Positions 11,660 through 22,620 of a DNA stretch of 64,000 bases are shown piece by piece (the first letter of the stretch is position 1; each line of letters opens with the position of its first letter). Source of the stretch: Teratosphaeria epicoccoides (taxonomy: Eukaryota; Ascomycota; Dothideomycetes; Mycosphaerellales; Teratosphaeriaceae); the NCBI GenBank assembly GCA_021401465.1, contig JADDMT010000066.1, positions 62,001 to 126,000 of the forward strand, written 5' to 3'. The position numbers and the translations under genes are program-made. Under the pieces are notes generated by a model, which did no database searches, was not told the origin of the DNA, and was given only the letters and a program-made list of their open reading frames with translations.

Positions 11660-12129
11660 TGTCATAAGGGTAGGTGCTAATAGCAGGAAGGGGATTAGGT
11701 ATTAGACTCGCAGAGCTATAAAGAATATCAACAATAGCAATTATCCTTGTAACTAACTATCCCCTAGGGAAAGGGAATTAAATTAAGCATGAAGCTCCTA
11801 ACTCCCTGTCCTAAAGCCATCCCTATATACTAGAGAGACAGAGTAGCTCTGTTAGATCTGTCGACAGACCTAATAGATCTGTGTCTATAGATCTATGGAC
11901 TAACCCTACAGATCCGAGGGTCTGTCATCCTGTAACAGATCCCTTCTCTCCTATAGGCCTGTAGATCTGTAGACTAACCCTACAGATCTAGGGATCTGTC
12001 CTTACATGACAGATCCTTTCTCCTATGACTATGCTTATAACTCATAGTACTCCTATGACTATACTATGACTCATAGCACTTAGGACACTCATAATCCTGT
12101 GACTTATAGTACTCCTGACACTCATGACA
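11660..12129 (-). repeat. F1-b 5' LTR
   Basis: A 470-bp LTR, partner of 5,151-5,620, with the same inverted ends. As the 5' LTR it would hold the promoter. The adjacent internal sequence (complement TTTTGAGCACTAC) does not begin with the usual TGG of a tRNA-primed element. Confidence 0.88.
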
Positions 12130-12134
12130 CTTAG
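12130..12134. repeat. target-site duplication CTTAG (right)
   Basis: Second copy of the 5-bp duplication flanking F1-b. Confidence 0.8.
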
Positions 12135-12577
12135 GTTTGTGAATTGTGCCGCCCTAGGTCTTAGAGGTTCTTGTCGAGAAAACACGCACACTTATCGTTC
12201 GGGCTATGCCTATATCGTGTCTGTTTAAATTACAGATGTTAGGATTACTCGAAACACGCGTTGTTTATACTCGTTAGTCTCTTAGCTAACTTCAGATAAA
12301 AGATGCGGCGGACCCTTCCGCGCTTTTCGCACCTTATCGCCATAGCTGTAGCCGTTGTATATGCGAGGCCGCATTGTCTATCTTCTAGTCCCCTACGGCA
12401 CTATCTGTAGCAGGCATGATCTAGACGCTAGGGTCCTAATGATTATGGCACTTAAGACATGCATATAGGAACAGGATACTCGAGCCTATACGCGTAAGGT
12501 AACTGTTTCCTTGCCTGACATGTACTGACTTTGACTAGTGTCTCTAGTAGGTAGTAGAGAATAGTCACATCCTAGGC

Positions 12578-12920
12578 AGATTTAACAAGATAGCTAGGTT
12601 CATCAGGCTAGATTGCAGGTCGAAAGATAAGGCCATAATTGTAGAGGACTTCGTGACTACTAATCCTATCGTTAAAGGCTACTAAGACGACCCTTAGTTG
12701 CTTATATCGACTATAAACAAAATTGAGAGTAGCGTAACTCTTGTACCTACTAACGCTATCATAGTACTAGATGACAACTTCAAATAGTAGTCGACTAGGC
12801 AAGCTTGTAGTAGGGTTAGTCACACTAGATTAATGCAGGTAGCGCGATTAACAGAGGCAATGAGATTTTACTAGGTTGCGCCATAGAGCTAATTCAGAGA
12901 ACAGACTATAAACTGTTAGC
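12578..12920 (+). pseudogene. SNF2-family helicase C-terminal domain remnant
   Basis: The plus-strand frame reads a pattern like the end of the SNF2 helicase C domain. There is a DCRSKDKAIIVEDF segment in the place of the DG...R...F motif, then LLIST (motif V region). After a loop come NAIIVLDDNFK and a QA-x-SRV-like segment in the position of motif VI (usually QAxxRxHRxGQ). Here the helix reads RQACSRVSHTRLMQVARL. SNF2 enzymes are ATP-driven DNA translocases. The N-terminal ATPase half is not seen next to it. The frame has RIP-type stops and is lost after about 12,920. The assignment rests on motif spacing read by eye. Confidence 0.45.
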
Positions 12921-13159
12921 AGACTAGTAACGACTTCATTAATATCATGCGCGATAATCAGGGCGAGTAGAGAGGCATAGGATTATGCGGGCTACGTAGG
13001 CTAGCGTAAGATGACAGATTAACTAGGGTTTGACTACAATCTTGTAATAGAGTAATGCTAGTAGTCGTGCGCAAGTAGTATTGTTTCAGATAGCGACTAT
13101 ACAAGCGCCTCATCTAATAGAGTATATGCATAACACTAATCATCTTGTCTGTTCGTATG

Positions 13160-13520
13160 TACTTGACGACTACTAAATGCTAGTAGTATACTAGTAGTAC
13201 GTCTACTACTACTACGTTAAGGTCCGACCTATAGATTACTACTACATGTTTTAAACCCTTACAATTAACAGATAACGACTACTAGTAGTATACTAGTAGC
13301 ACTCCTACTATGTCTACGCTACACATCTAAGCCGCTAGTAATAGAGGGTATGACTCTATGCATATGAATACTATACACTTTAGATTTATATATGAAACTA
13401 CTCGGAATTCGGGATTCCCGGCCAAAATAGCGCTCGTACTGCCTGCGATTAACAGAATGAGTTAGCTAATAATAACTGCTGCTAGTATACTACTAGCACA
13501 TCCATTTTCGTCTACTCTAG
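13160..13520. repeat. palindromic CTAGTAGTATAC repeats
   Basis: Several copies of a short palindromic word around TACTAGTAGTATACTAGTAG occur here (near 13,180, 13,280 and 13,480). The same word recurs at 41,9xx-42,2xx and 47,220, so it is a dispersed motif of this repeat compartment rather than a local accident. Confidence 0.5.
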
Positions 13521-13881
13521 GCCCTCCTTTACTACTACACTCTAATAACACTCGATTCTTCTTTTAACCTAAACACTAACCCTAACCATGCATAGCCAGC
13601 TAACATAATGAACCGTCTAAGCGGCAATTAGCTACCCGCGTAGCACGCGTACCTTTACAGTAAGTATTAACACGACTAAGGGCTTAGGGGTTAGGTGTTT
13701 ATAGTGATTAACGCGTCTATAAGCGCCGTAGCCTTTGTAACATACTACGTCGACAATAGCTTCATAGCGCATACTATACTACATAGGCTGCAGCAAGGCA
13801 TTAAAAGGTTATAGTAGTCATGCCTAGCATTTTCCTACCTGCATAGCGGCGAAGTTTCAGCACTTCATTAATCAGAGCACT

Positions 13882-14229
13882 ATGGATCTTAGACCTGACG
13901 AGAAATACGCGTCAGATTTGAACATCTCCTTAGACTTAAACGACAGAGTCGAAACTTAATTAGCAGACAATGTCCTTGCCTACAAGGAGGGGACATTAGT
14001 TAACGACGCTACAGGAGTAGATAGGTAGTATGTTGTAAACAAGGAACTAGTCATAGTCGTTAAGCCTGTGTTTAATGAGGCTTACATGCAAGAGAAGGAG
14101 ATAGTAGCAACAGCTAGGGTAATCGACAATAATAGCGGTAACATTAACGCGCTTAGTCTCTATGACGACCTAGTAGCATTCACAAGAGACGCCACATCTC
14201 TAGATAGACGATATAGAGACACGAATGGC
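13882..14229 (+). pseudogene. unknown gene remnant
   Basis: An ATG-started frame of 116 codons with two TAA/TAG interruptions before a final TAA. The translation is moderately acidic and contains AYMQEKEIVATARVIDNN and LSLYDDLVAFTRD. It lies directly upstream of the possible transposase tail at 14,435 and could be part of the same decayed gene. No family is recognised. Confidence 0.35.
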
Positions 14230-14434
14230 AGCTAAGCGGGTAGGCTACATAGCGTCACAAGCGAGCATAGCTTAGCTTTAATCCATATGCGTGCTAGTAG
14301 GCTATTATCTACTAGGTGCGAGTAACTATACAAGCGGACACCTTTTAGCGTAGGTAGTCTCATGGCAGGCAGGCTAATCAAAGTGTACGTTAAGCCGTAA
14401 TCCTACTAAGTTAGTAATAACCTTGACTAGGTCT

Positions 14435-14813
14435 AACGAACAGACAGATAAGGAACTTAACAAATAGGGCTATGCCTTCTTCTAAAGTAATACAGATGTA
14501 GCATTCGCATACTAGCTCTTACACGAAGGCATTTCGAGTAACGCTATCGATCGGTTATTCAAGAATCCCTAGGTGCAGAAGATCTACGAACTGCTTAGCT
14601 TTCGGTTAGGCGTAGAGCTTAAGGACAAGATCCGAGAAGTAAGTGCCTACTAACTACTATTCATTGCAGAGTAGAGCATTATGAACATTGAATTAGAATC
14701 TCTACAGTCGACCTCTAGTGTCAAGATAGTGCCTCTAAGGCACTAGAAAGTCGAAGATGTTATGCGCTTTCTTATAGGGCACAAGGGTTTCAGGAATAAT
14801 TTCGTGTACGCGC
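14435..14813 (+). pseudogene. possible Plavaka-type transposase fragment
   Basis: One frame is kept from about 14,435 to the F2-A LTR. It ends in FLIGHKGFRNNFVYA, which resembles the segment LIGxxxFxxxxVYAPxR found in Plavaka-type fungal DNA transposons. Upstream it reads helical stretches such as RLGVELKDKIREVSAY. Plavaka transposases are DDE enzymes; the catalytic part would lie beyond the F2-A insertion and is not seen. The match is a short motif only, so the call is tentative. Confidence 0.3.
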
Positions 14814-15173
14814 TAATACGGTTAATACTAGGGGGCCATTAGAACCGCATAGGTTCTAATGCCTACCCTTAGCATGTAGTAACCCTGCTACATATGGCAA
14901 GGGGGTCCTTCGTACATACGTTAGCTTGTATGTCGTCTAAGTAGGATTAGTTGTCGACATAGGACACCCCTATGTTGCTAACCCTACAGTACCCCTACGG
15001 AGTTAGGCTCAGACATGCTTTCCCTAATTAAGGAGCGTCAGGGGTTATAAGCACCCTTAGCGCTACCTCTGCGATAAGCAGAAAGCAGCGCTGTCTTGTA
15101 CCTACTAAAAGGTCAGATTACTCTGTCATACTACGAGATATTACTATATCATATAGCATATACATCTATATTA
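14814..15173 (+). repeat. F2-A 5' LTR
   Basis: A 360-bp LTR beginning TAATACGG (TGATACGG in the 3' LTR) and ending CATCTATATTA (CATCTATATCA in the 3' LTR). The TG...CA ends were therefore changed to TA...TA by RIP in this copy. It contains a run of inverted and direct CCCTACGG-type words. Confidence 0.85.
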
Positions 15174-15222
15174 GTTCTGCTTTCTCCCCCCTGCTTTGCA
15201 GTCTAGCAGAGAATACTACGAT

Positions 15223-18200
15223 ATGTCTAGAGTACTACGAACTCGCAACTAACGCGTAGCAAGCGCTATCCTAAGCGCCTGCGATGGCGAAGCTAGCCTA
15301 AGTAACTAGCCTGTAGAAGTACCCCCTGCGAGTGACACTACATTGAGCGACGGTTCCGCTAGAGGCTAATTACGCGGCAGACAAGGTAATAGACCCCCCG
15401 CATAGGGACCGCAGCTAACCCTGACTATCGACCTAGCCCTTGTAGCCATGATTGTTAATTAGGTTACGAACTGCCTTACGAACTAGAGCTAGAGCCGCAC
15501 TGCTTCTAGTAGCGACAACGGCGAGGACGACAAAGACGTCGCTATAAGCAGTACTAATAAACTAGCAGACGAAGAAATCTAGCGAGATTTCACGCTAGGG
15601 ACCCGCGAAGACAACTTACTAGGAGGCGTAGACCCTCTACGTATGCCTGCGAACCTAGTGCCTAAATTCGGGGCCATAGTAGGCTAACTAGGAGGTAGTC
15701 GTAACGCACGTATCATGAAGCCGTTTAAGGGAGACACCTTAAAGGAGGCTCGAACTTTCTTGCAGGCATGTAAGGCAGTTTTTGTGCTTAACTTACGCGG
15801 ATATTCTACAGAGGGCGAACGAGTTACCTTTAGTATAATATAGCTTAAAGAGGATAAGGAACCTCGCAACAATTAGCATGAGTAGTATGACCTTATGTAG
15901 GTCTACAACAGAACATATACATAGGCAGACTTTCGCTAGTTCTGTGTCGACTAGGTCGAGGATCCGGGGAATTACGCCCTTACTATGTCTGTTAAGTACG
16001 AGAAGGCTAAGCAGAGGAAGGGACAAATAACCTCTAGCTTCGCTACCTACCTCGCTATACTCGAGAGACAGATGCTACTCTATACCGAGACGTAACGCGT
16101 GTAGCACTTGCTCGTCAAACTTAATGACGATCTTCAGAATACAATCATGACTTTTCATGAACTTCTGACAACTCGGCAAGACCTTGTGTGCCTTACGACA
16201 TGTATAGAAATCACCTTGAAGCGAAATGGAAAATCAGGCGGTAAGGATAATAAGCGTCTAAGCCCTAAGGACCTACTAAAGGGCCGCTATTACAAGCGCC
16301 CTAGGGGTTACGTCTAACGTAGTAGTTCATTCTAGAGGAGCAAGCCCTCCGAGCTAGAAGACAGTAGCGAGAAGCCTCCGAGTAGCTGCTACATCTGTAG
16401 AGCGAGAGACTACTAGGCGGCTCGCTATCCTAAACGAAGTAATAGGAAGAAGGTAAGCAAGGTGTCCGAAACCTCCCTAGAGGGGAGGCGAAAGAAGGAC
16501 AAGCCCGAGACAACCGAATGGCTACTACGGGTATCTAAGCTATCTGTCACTAATAGTGTAGACTTATGGCCTGCCTGGCGTCTATCTAGTGCGGTCCGAG
16601 TTAATAGCTCGCTTGAGCTAGTAGACTGTATATTAGATGACCTTGCGGAGGTTAACGTGATACCCTAGAGGGTAGTCGTATAGCTTGGTTTAAAGCCGAT
16701 CCTAGGAGCCCTGCTGCCTACCATGAAGTCCTTTTAGGGCGAAGGCGTAGCGGCTCGAGGCGCGTATAACATGCGCCTCTAACTCGCGGACTCCTTAGGA
16801 GAAGTGCGCGAGACTAACAAAGTCTTCTATACTAAAGACGTTCCTGATAAGGAGCTCCTACTCGGCTACCCTTAGCGCTACAAGCAGGGAGTCGTTGTTA
16901 ATAGAGCTACTAACAACTAGTTCTACGGCTCTATAGGCGAAGTTCCTATAGTGCGGATACGTGACGCACATAGCTTCTACAAGGACATGAAGAAGGTCTA
17001 ATGCGTATATGTAGTCCGCATACAGAACGTTAAGGAGGACGTTACCCTTCTGCCTAAGTTAGAGGAATACGCCGATATTTTCGACGTAGAGGCTGCGGCC
17101 TATGCCCGGGCCCTAGACGCGGAACATGCGATTAACCTTAAGGAGGGTTACAATCCTCCGTATCGACCTCTGTACCCTATGTCGGAATCGTAGCTCGAAA
17201 CACTTCGAGACTACCTCTACAAGGCGCAAAGGAACGCGTGGATCCGACGAAGCGACAGCGAGGCTAGAGCGCTAGTTATGTTCGTCCTGAAGAAGGATAA
17301 CACGCTCCGCCTATACGTTAACTATAGGGGCCTTAACGCGGTAACCTAGAAGAACCGCTACCCCCTACTACTTATTAGCGAGACGCTTGACTGCCTTAGT
17401 CGCGCCGCTATCTTCTTGTCTATTGACTTGAAGGACGCCTACTATTAGATACTAATCCGAAAGGACGACAAGTAGAAGACTACATTCTAAACGCGGTATA
17501 GACACTTTAAGTATACAGTGATGCTATTTAGCTTAACTAACGTACTAGCAACGTTCTAAGCGTATATTAACTAGGCCCTAGCCGGCCTCGTTAATACCTG
17601 CTACGTAGTATATTTAGACGATATACTAGTCTACTCGGACTCGAAGGAGGAGTACATTCGGCATCTAAGGATAGTGCTTAAACGGCTCCGCAAGTTCGCT
17701 CTATACGCGAACCTAAAGAAGTACTCATTCCTAACAGATAGGATTAAGTTTCTTGGATACATCGTCTCTACAGAAGGAGTTATCATAGATGACTAAAGGG
17801 TGTCCGCAATTGCGGAGTAGCTGTAGCTAACTACCCTCTAAGAAGTGCAGGTGTTCCTAGGATTCACTAACTTCTATCGCAGATTCATACGATCTTACTC
17901 GAAGATCGTGGCTCCCCTCACGGCCCTCGCAAAGGGCGCGGTTCGAGGAAAAAAGCTAGGGAAAGTGCCTTAGGAGGAGGCTTAGAGTAAGGCCTTCTCT
18001 AAACTTAAAGCAGCTTTTTAAACTACGCCTATACTTCGGCACTTTGACCCTGCTACGAAGATCCGGATAGAGACTAATGCTTCAAAATTCGCAATAGCCG
18101 CAATTATATCGCAGCTCTAGTTGCATGAAGGCAGTACGCGATAGTACCTAATTACCTTCTAGTCGCGGAAGATGCAGGGCGCTAAGCTTAACTATAAGAC

Positions 18201-20187
18201 TTACGACTAAGAGCTTTTAGCTATTGTTAACAGCTTTAAGGAGTACTGACACTACCTCGAAGGCGCAGCGCACCCTATTAAGGTGCTTACCGACTATAAC
18301 AACCTTCGCGACTTCATGGGCGTGAAGTAGCTAAGTAGTTAGCAAGCAAGGTAGGCGACTTTCCTCGCTAGCTTTGACTTCGTTATCTAGCATCGTTCTA
18401 GAAAGACGAATCTAGCTAACAGTCCTTTGCGACGACCGGACTACGACACTAGGGAGGATAGTAACTAACAGCTTCTCCCTACGCTACAAACGAAGCTTGT
18501 AGTTTAGGGCAGCGATCTGTCGTTAGCTCCTCTTGTAGGTTGACTGCGGGTCTAATAGGGCCTCATGGCCTCCGCTAGTAACGAACCCTCCTATCTAGCA
18601 GTTATAGCGACTATGTCTAGCTCGATCTGTGCGGTAGTTAACCGGCTTACATGTAGTAAGCATGTAATGTCTAAAGAACCCTTTAAAGAAGTCTCGAGAC
18701 TTATTTAGCAGTTACAAGAGCGAGAACCGGAGTTAATTAATGAGGGTGTAGCCCTCTAGGACACTGTAGGTAGCCTGAAGTACTAGACCAAGTCAGGCGA
18801 CTTGTAGTACTTTGACAATAGGCTCTACGTACCTGCTAACTACATACTCTGTTCGCAGCTTCTCTATATTCATCATGACAATGAACTCGCGGGCCATTTT
18901 AGCGCAGAGAAGACGAACGCACTTCTCGGACGCAAATACTAGTAGCCTACGCTAGAACAGGATGTCTCTAACTATGTCAAATCCTGCTAGACATGCTAGA
19001 TTAGCAAATCTCGGCGCTATCGCCCCTATGGCGATACTTAGGCGCTCCTACTACTAGAGAGACCATAGCAAGACTTAACTATAGATTTCATTACTAATCT
19101 GCTACTAGCAAAGTAGAAAGGCGATGTAGTTAATACTATCCTTGTAGTAGTTAACTAATACTCGAAGATAAATGTCTTCATCCTATGTACGAAAAAGTGC
19201 ACAAGTAGCGAGCTTGCGTAACTACTTTGCAACGAAGTCATATAGCGCTTTAGTGTCCCCCGAAGTATCCTATTAGATCGAGGTTCTGTCTTTACTAGTA
19301 AATACTAGCAAGAATTTGTGTTTAAGGCGCGTGTTAAGTACCGCCTAAGTATAGCATTCTATCTACAGACTAATAGTCAGACTAAACGTATGAACTAGAC
19401 TCTTAAGTAGTACCTTCAGTACTACTACGCTAAGAACCAGGATGCCTAGGCCGACGTAATTCCTATGGCAGAATTTGCAGTTAATAACAGTGTGCATGCT
19501 ACTATGCGCATGTCGCCATTTCAGATTCTTTATGGCTTTAATCCGGAAATACACCTAGAACCGCCTCAGGACAAGTCTTCTAAGGAGAGGGTGCTAGCTA
19601 CTACGGAATTAGCGCGGCGTATGTGCGAGGTACATTCGGTGCTAATAGAACACTAGAAAAAGGCCTCAGAATCCCAGATTAAACATAATAACGCCTGTGC
19701 TAAACTAATGTAGTACGTAGTTAGTACGAAGGTGTTACTATTAACGAAGAATCTCAAGCTAAGACTTCTAAGCAAGAAGATGACGCCAAGGTTCGTCGGA
19801 CCCTTCTAGATACGCGACATAATAGGCTCGCAGGCGTACCGGCTATTGTTACTATCGTCGTATTATGTACATGACGTCTTCTACGTATCTCTACTCGAAC
19901 TATAGGTACAGCGCGAGGGTGAAGAGCCCGCGGACCTAATGCTAGTAGCAGAAGAGAACAAAGAGTAGGAAGTCGAGGGTATTAAGGACAGTATGTAGCG
20001 TAAGGGCGCAACGTACTATCTAGTAAAGTAGAAACAATACCTACCTAAGTATACATAATAGGTTCTGGCTAAAGACTATAAGAACGCCCTAGAAGCTATC
20101 TGTGAATTTGAAGAGCGGAGGAGGCGTAAGCAGGGCTTAAGAAGGTCGATTCGTGGGAAGATAAGGGTTCTGGAGCAGAATTCTTGA
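15223..20187 (+). pseudogene. F2-A gag-pol polyprotein, single frame, RIP-inactivated
   Basis: One uninterrupted frame phase of 4,965 nt (1,655 codons) encodes Gag and Pol together. Gag capsid-like sequence starts near 15,715. A zinc-knuckle-like site lies at 16,387-16,431, where the His and last Cys positions are Tyr. Reverse transcriptase has YLDD at 17,611-17,622, then RNase H (about 18,050-18,420) and integrase (about 18,870-19,660, with LDRGSVFTSKY and NNSVHATMRMSPFQ). A chromodomain-like end lies near 19,970-20,110. Stops are almost all TAG/TAA at expected Gln/Trp positions, and no frameshift was found at the points I checked. The start ATG is the first in frame after the LTR. The product would make particles and the replication enzymes; it is not expressible now. 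Confidence 0.82.
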
Positions 20188-20402
20188 CACATGTATATAG
20201 CGCATGACGCGCGAAGTGACAACAAGAAGCAAACGCCCTACTCATACATCATTAATGCCTAAAGGCATACCTAGAATAAACCCAAGAAGAACAAGAGACA
20301 TGCTCGGATTAGCTTCGTAGCTAATGCTTAGCGACTACTAGTTAGGGGCTTCCTAACTAAACCTGAAGTAGGAGAGTCTTTCTTGTTACGGTCCGCTAGG
20401 GA

Positions 20403-21824
20403 CTACCTACCTATACGGGGTCTACTAAACACCCCGAAGCGACCATGAATAACAGGGGTAGCAACGCCACGAAGAGAGGCTAGCATCTTCTTCTTTAGTA
20501 GGTTACAAGGGAGCTTGTCTTCAGAGCCTATAGTAGCCAGAGAACTAGCGACATCCTTACCGCGCCTAGTCGCGACGACTACCTCATCCTTAGCATTAGA
20601 AGGCGAAGAGACTCGAGCGCGCTTGCGGCTGTCGCGCTTAGCCCTCGAGATCATCTTGCGCTTCTTGACATGAGCGTCAACTACATCATTAGACTCGGTG
20701 TCTCCCTTAGGCGCAACTAGTATAGTAACACTATGGCGCAAAGGGATCACGTTAGGACCGAAGGTATCCTAGACGTCGTCATCCTCCTCATCCTCAAAGA
20801 TCTGGCCTAGAGGCTTGTGCCTTAGCGTCTTGACAGACGTAGTGTAAGTCGCAAGCGGGGAAGGTTCGGCTTCCTTGTCGCTAACCTCAATTTTGGCCCT
20901 AGCCCTCTTCTTCTTCTTAGACAGTAGCGTCGAGGCGGCGTAGGTAGCGGCGCTACAATGTGTTAGCTATACGCACGCGACAGGATTCGAGTAAGTAACT
21001 TACAGCTTAGTCCTCGGGACTAGCTTAGAGGCAGGCTGTCTCTTAGTACGGCGCTAGGGCGTAGCCTTAGCAGCAGGAGTAGTGAATTGCTTGATAACCT
21101 TCTTGCGGATTATCCGCATCTTAAAGTTATCGTTAATAGAGGCAAGGGCCCCGAGTTGCTAACGCTAACGGCTAGTCGGATATTTCTCGACGCTAACGTT
21201 AGCCTAGTAGAGAAAGTCAGCATTTATACTTAGAGGGTACCTGTACTATATGCGTACTATGGCGAAGGTCTCGACCCTAATAGTTAGCACCTTCAAGATC
21301 TTCTAGACTAAGTCTGCGATTAGACCTAGACAAACGTTTTTGCCTGTTAGTAGAGAGTTAAAGCGAATACTGCCGTAAGAACAGTTAGTAGTCGCAGTGA
21401 AGCATAAGAGGGCGCTAAGCAGGTAGGCGAGTACCTCGTAGTACTTAGCCTGTAGCCTGTTTATAGTTAGAGTGCCTTCGGCAATCCCCTTGTCGCGCGT
21501 ACTCTAGAAGTTATCGATGTTATGGCAGAGCTAGTTGTACTTGCTATATACCTCTTCAGGGAGGTCTTGGCATTTTTGATGCTTGCTATTATAGTTGACA
21601 CAATTGTAGTAGACACTGCCCTCATCAAATCCGCTAATGTAGATCTTGGCTACGCTTTAGTTAGTATAAGTCACGCATACCTTGCGGGTAGTAGACGCCT
21701 TACTAACACGCGGAGGAGAGATGTGTGCAGCTTAGCTACTAAGGTTGTCAAGGCATCGTCGACACAAGTGACGATCGCAGGTAGAGTAAGTAGCGTCAAA
21801 CTTAGTCTGCAGCATATGAGCCAT
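20403..21824 (-). pseudogene. F2-A antisense gene (Cys motifs, basic C-terminus)
   Basis: A 474-codon frame on the strand opposite to gag-pol, in the space between pol and the 3' LTR. It starts at an ATG complementary to 21,822-21,824. The N-terminus shows CDRHLCRRC (C-x4-C-x2-C), and about 65 residues later comes a second cysteine group (YNCVNYNSKHQKC), a zinc-binding-like layout. The centre is helical. The C-terminal third is rich in Lys/Arg (KKRKMISRAKRDSRKRARV), like a nuclear-localisation or DNA-binding tail. Only TAG/TAA stops interrupt it, and the last 116 codons are open. No gag, pol or envelope similarity is seen. It ends 215 bp from the pol stop, tail to tail. Function unknown. Confidence 0.6.
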
Positions 21825-22620
21825 TATAGCTAAGACAGGTTAATTGATCTTGATTGATTGATTAAAGAAGAAGAAGCTCTAGTATAGACCCGCAGACATA
21901 GCAAGGCGCAAGCTAAGCGAAGTAGGAGCAGAGGTTAATGTTAGTGTCTTAGAACAGGAAAGTTTAGGGAGCGACGAGGTTTTTATACCCTCTGACAGCC
22001 CCCCTGTTGCCTACCGCAACCGTTGAGCTAGTGACTCGAACCACATGCGCAGAGTACCTGCCTTTAGTTAACTTACAAGGGGACCGAATAATGCAATAAC
22101 GGATAACGCGGCTATTACGCATGTGCGCCAACTACACTTGTGCTAGCCTACTAGCATAGAAATGTGGCGAGGCCCGCGCTAGGAGCGCTCCTGCTGTTTC
22201 AAGCAGCGCGCGTAGAGCGTCCGCGTACTTTCCTACTACCCTAAGGTTCTGCGACACGTTCTTCACAGTCACGACTAAATAGGGATAGCCAAGCTACTTG
22301 GCAAGGCTGGCGCGCATGCTCGCCCTATAATTTCAAGGATTAACTGAAGTACGTACTCGTGGTTTCCTGATATCTCGATCTGCATGTGAAGCAAAGGTGT
22401 TACGAGGCCGCCTAACATGTGATGGATTGAAACCCGCCTAAGTTAGCAGCCTCTGCCCCGTACTTGCTACGAAGGTGTTAAGGTATACGCATGACACATG
22501 TTATGTAGGCTATCTACCTATTTACCCTTACGTAGTGTAAGCATGCTACATCCCGTACCCTATACATTCCGCGTACATTACTTAGTAAGGCTAGGGACAT
22601 CCTCATAGGAGGAGGGGTAG
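21825..22620. other. F2-A non-coding interval before 3' LTR
   Basis: No convincing frame on either strand. By position it would hold the promoter and leader of the antisense gene as well as the element's polypurine tract at about 22,607-22,619 (GGAGGAGGGGTAG). Confidence 0.5.

Larger units (their letters stand above)
5151..12129 (-). mobile_element. F1-b: complete Ty3/gypsy chromovirus-like element
   Basis: A 6,979-bp element on the minus strand with two 470-bp LTRs (5,151-5,620 and 11,660-12,129) and a perfect 5-bp duplication, CTTAG, at its edges. Internal order, read on the minus strand, is gag, protease, reverse transcriptase, RNase H, integrase, a chromodomain-like end, then an accessory gene on the opposite strand. 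All frames are riddled with TAG/TAA stops, so it is inactive. It interrupts unclassified repeat DNA (2,444-5,150 joined to 12,135 onward). Confidence 0.88.
12135..14813. other. RIP-affected unclassified repeat DNA
   Basis: The continuation of the DNA into which F1-b inserted, up to the F2-A LTR. It contains an SNF2-like remnant (12,578-12,920), short palindromic CTAGTAGTATACTAGTAG repeats (13,160-13,520), a plus-strand remnant (13,882-14,229) and a possible transposase tail (14,435-14,813). The stretch 12,135-12,577 shows nothing I can assign. Confidence 0.5.

Noticed and set aside
21522..21833. Plus-strand 103-codon frame in F2-A
   Set aside because: It is the reverse of the N-terminal half of the antisense F2 gene, which is better supported by its cysteines, ATG and long phase.
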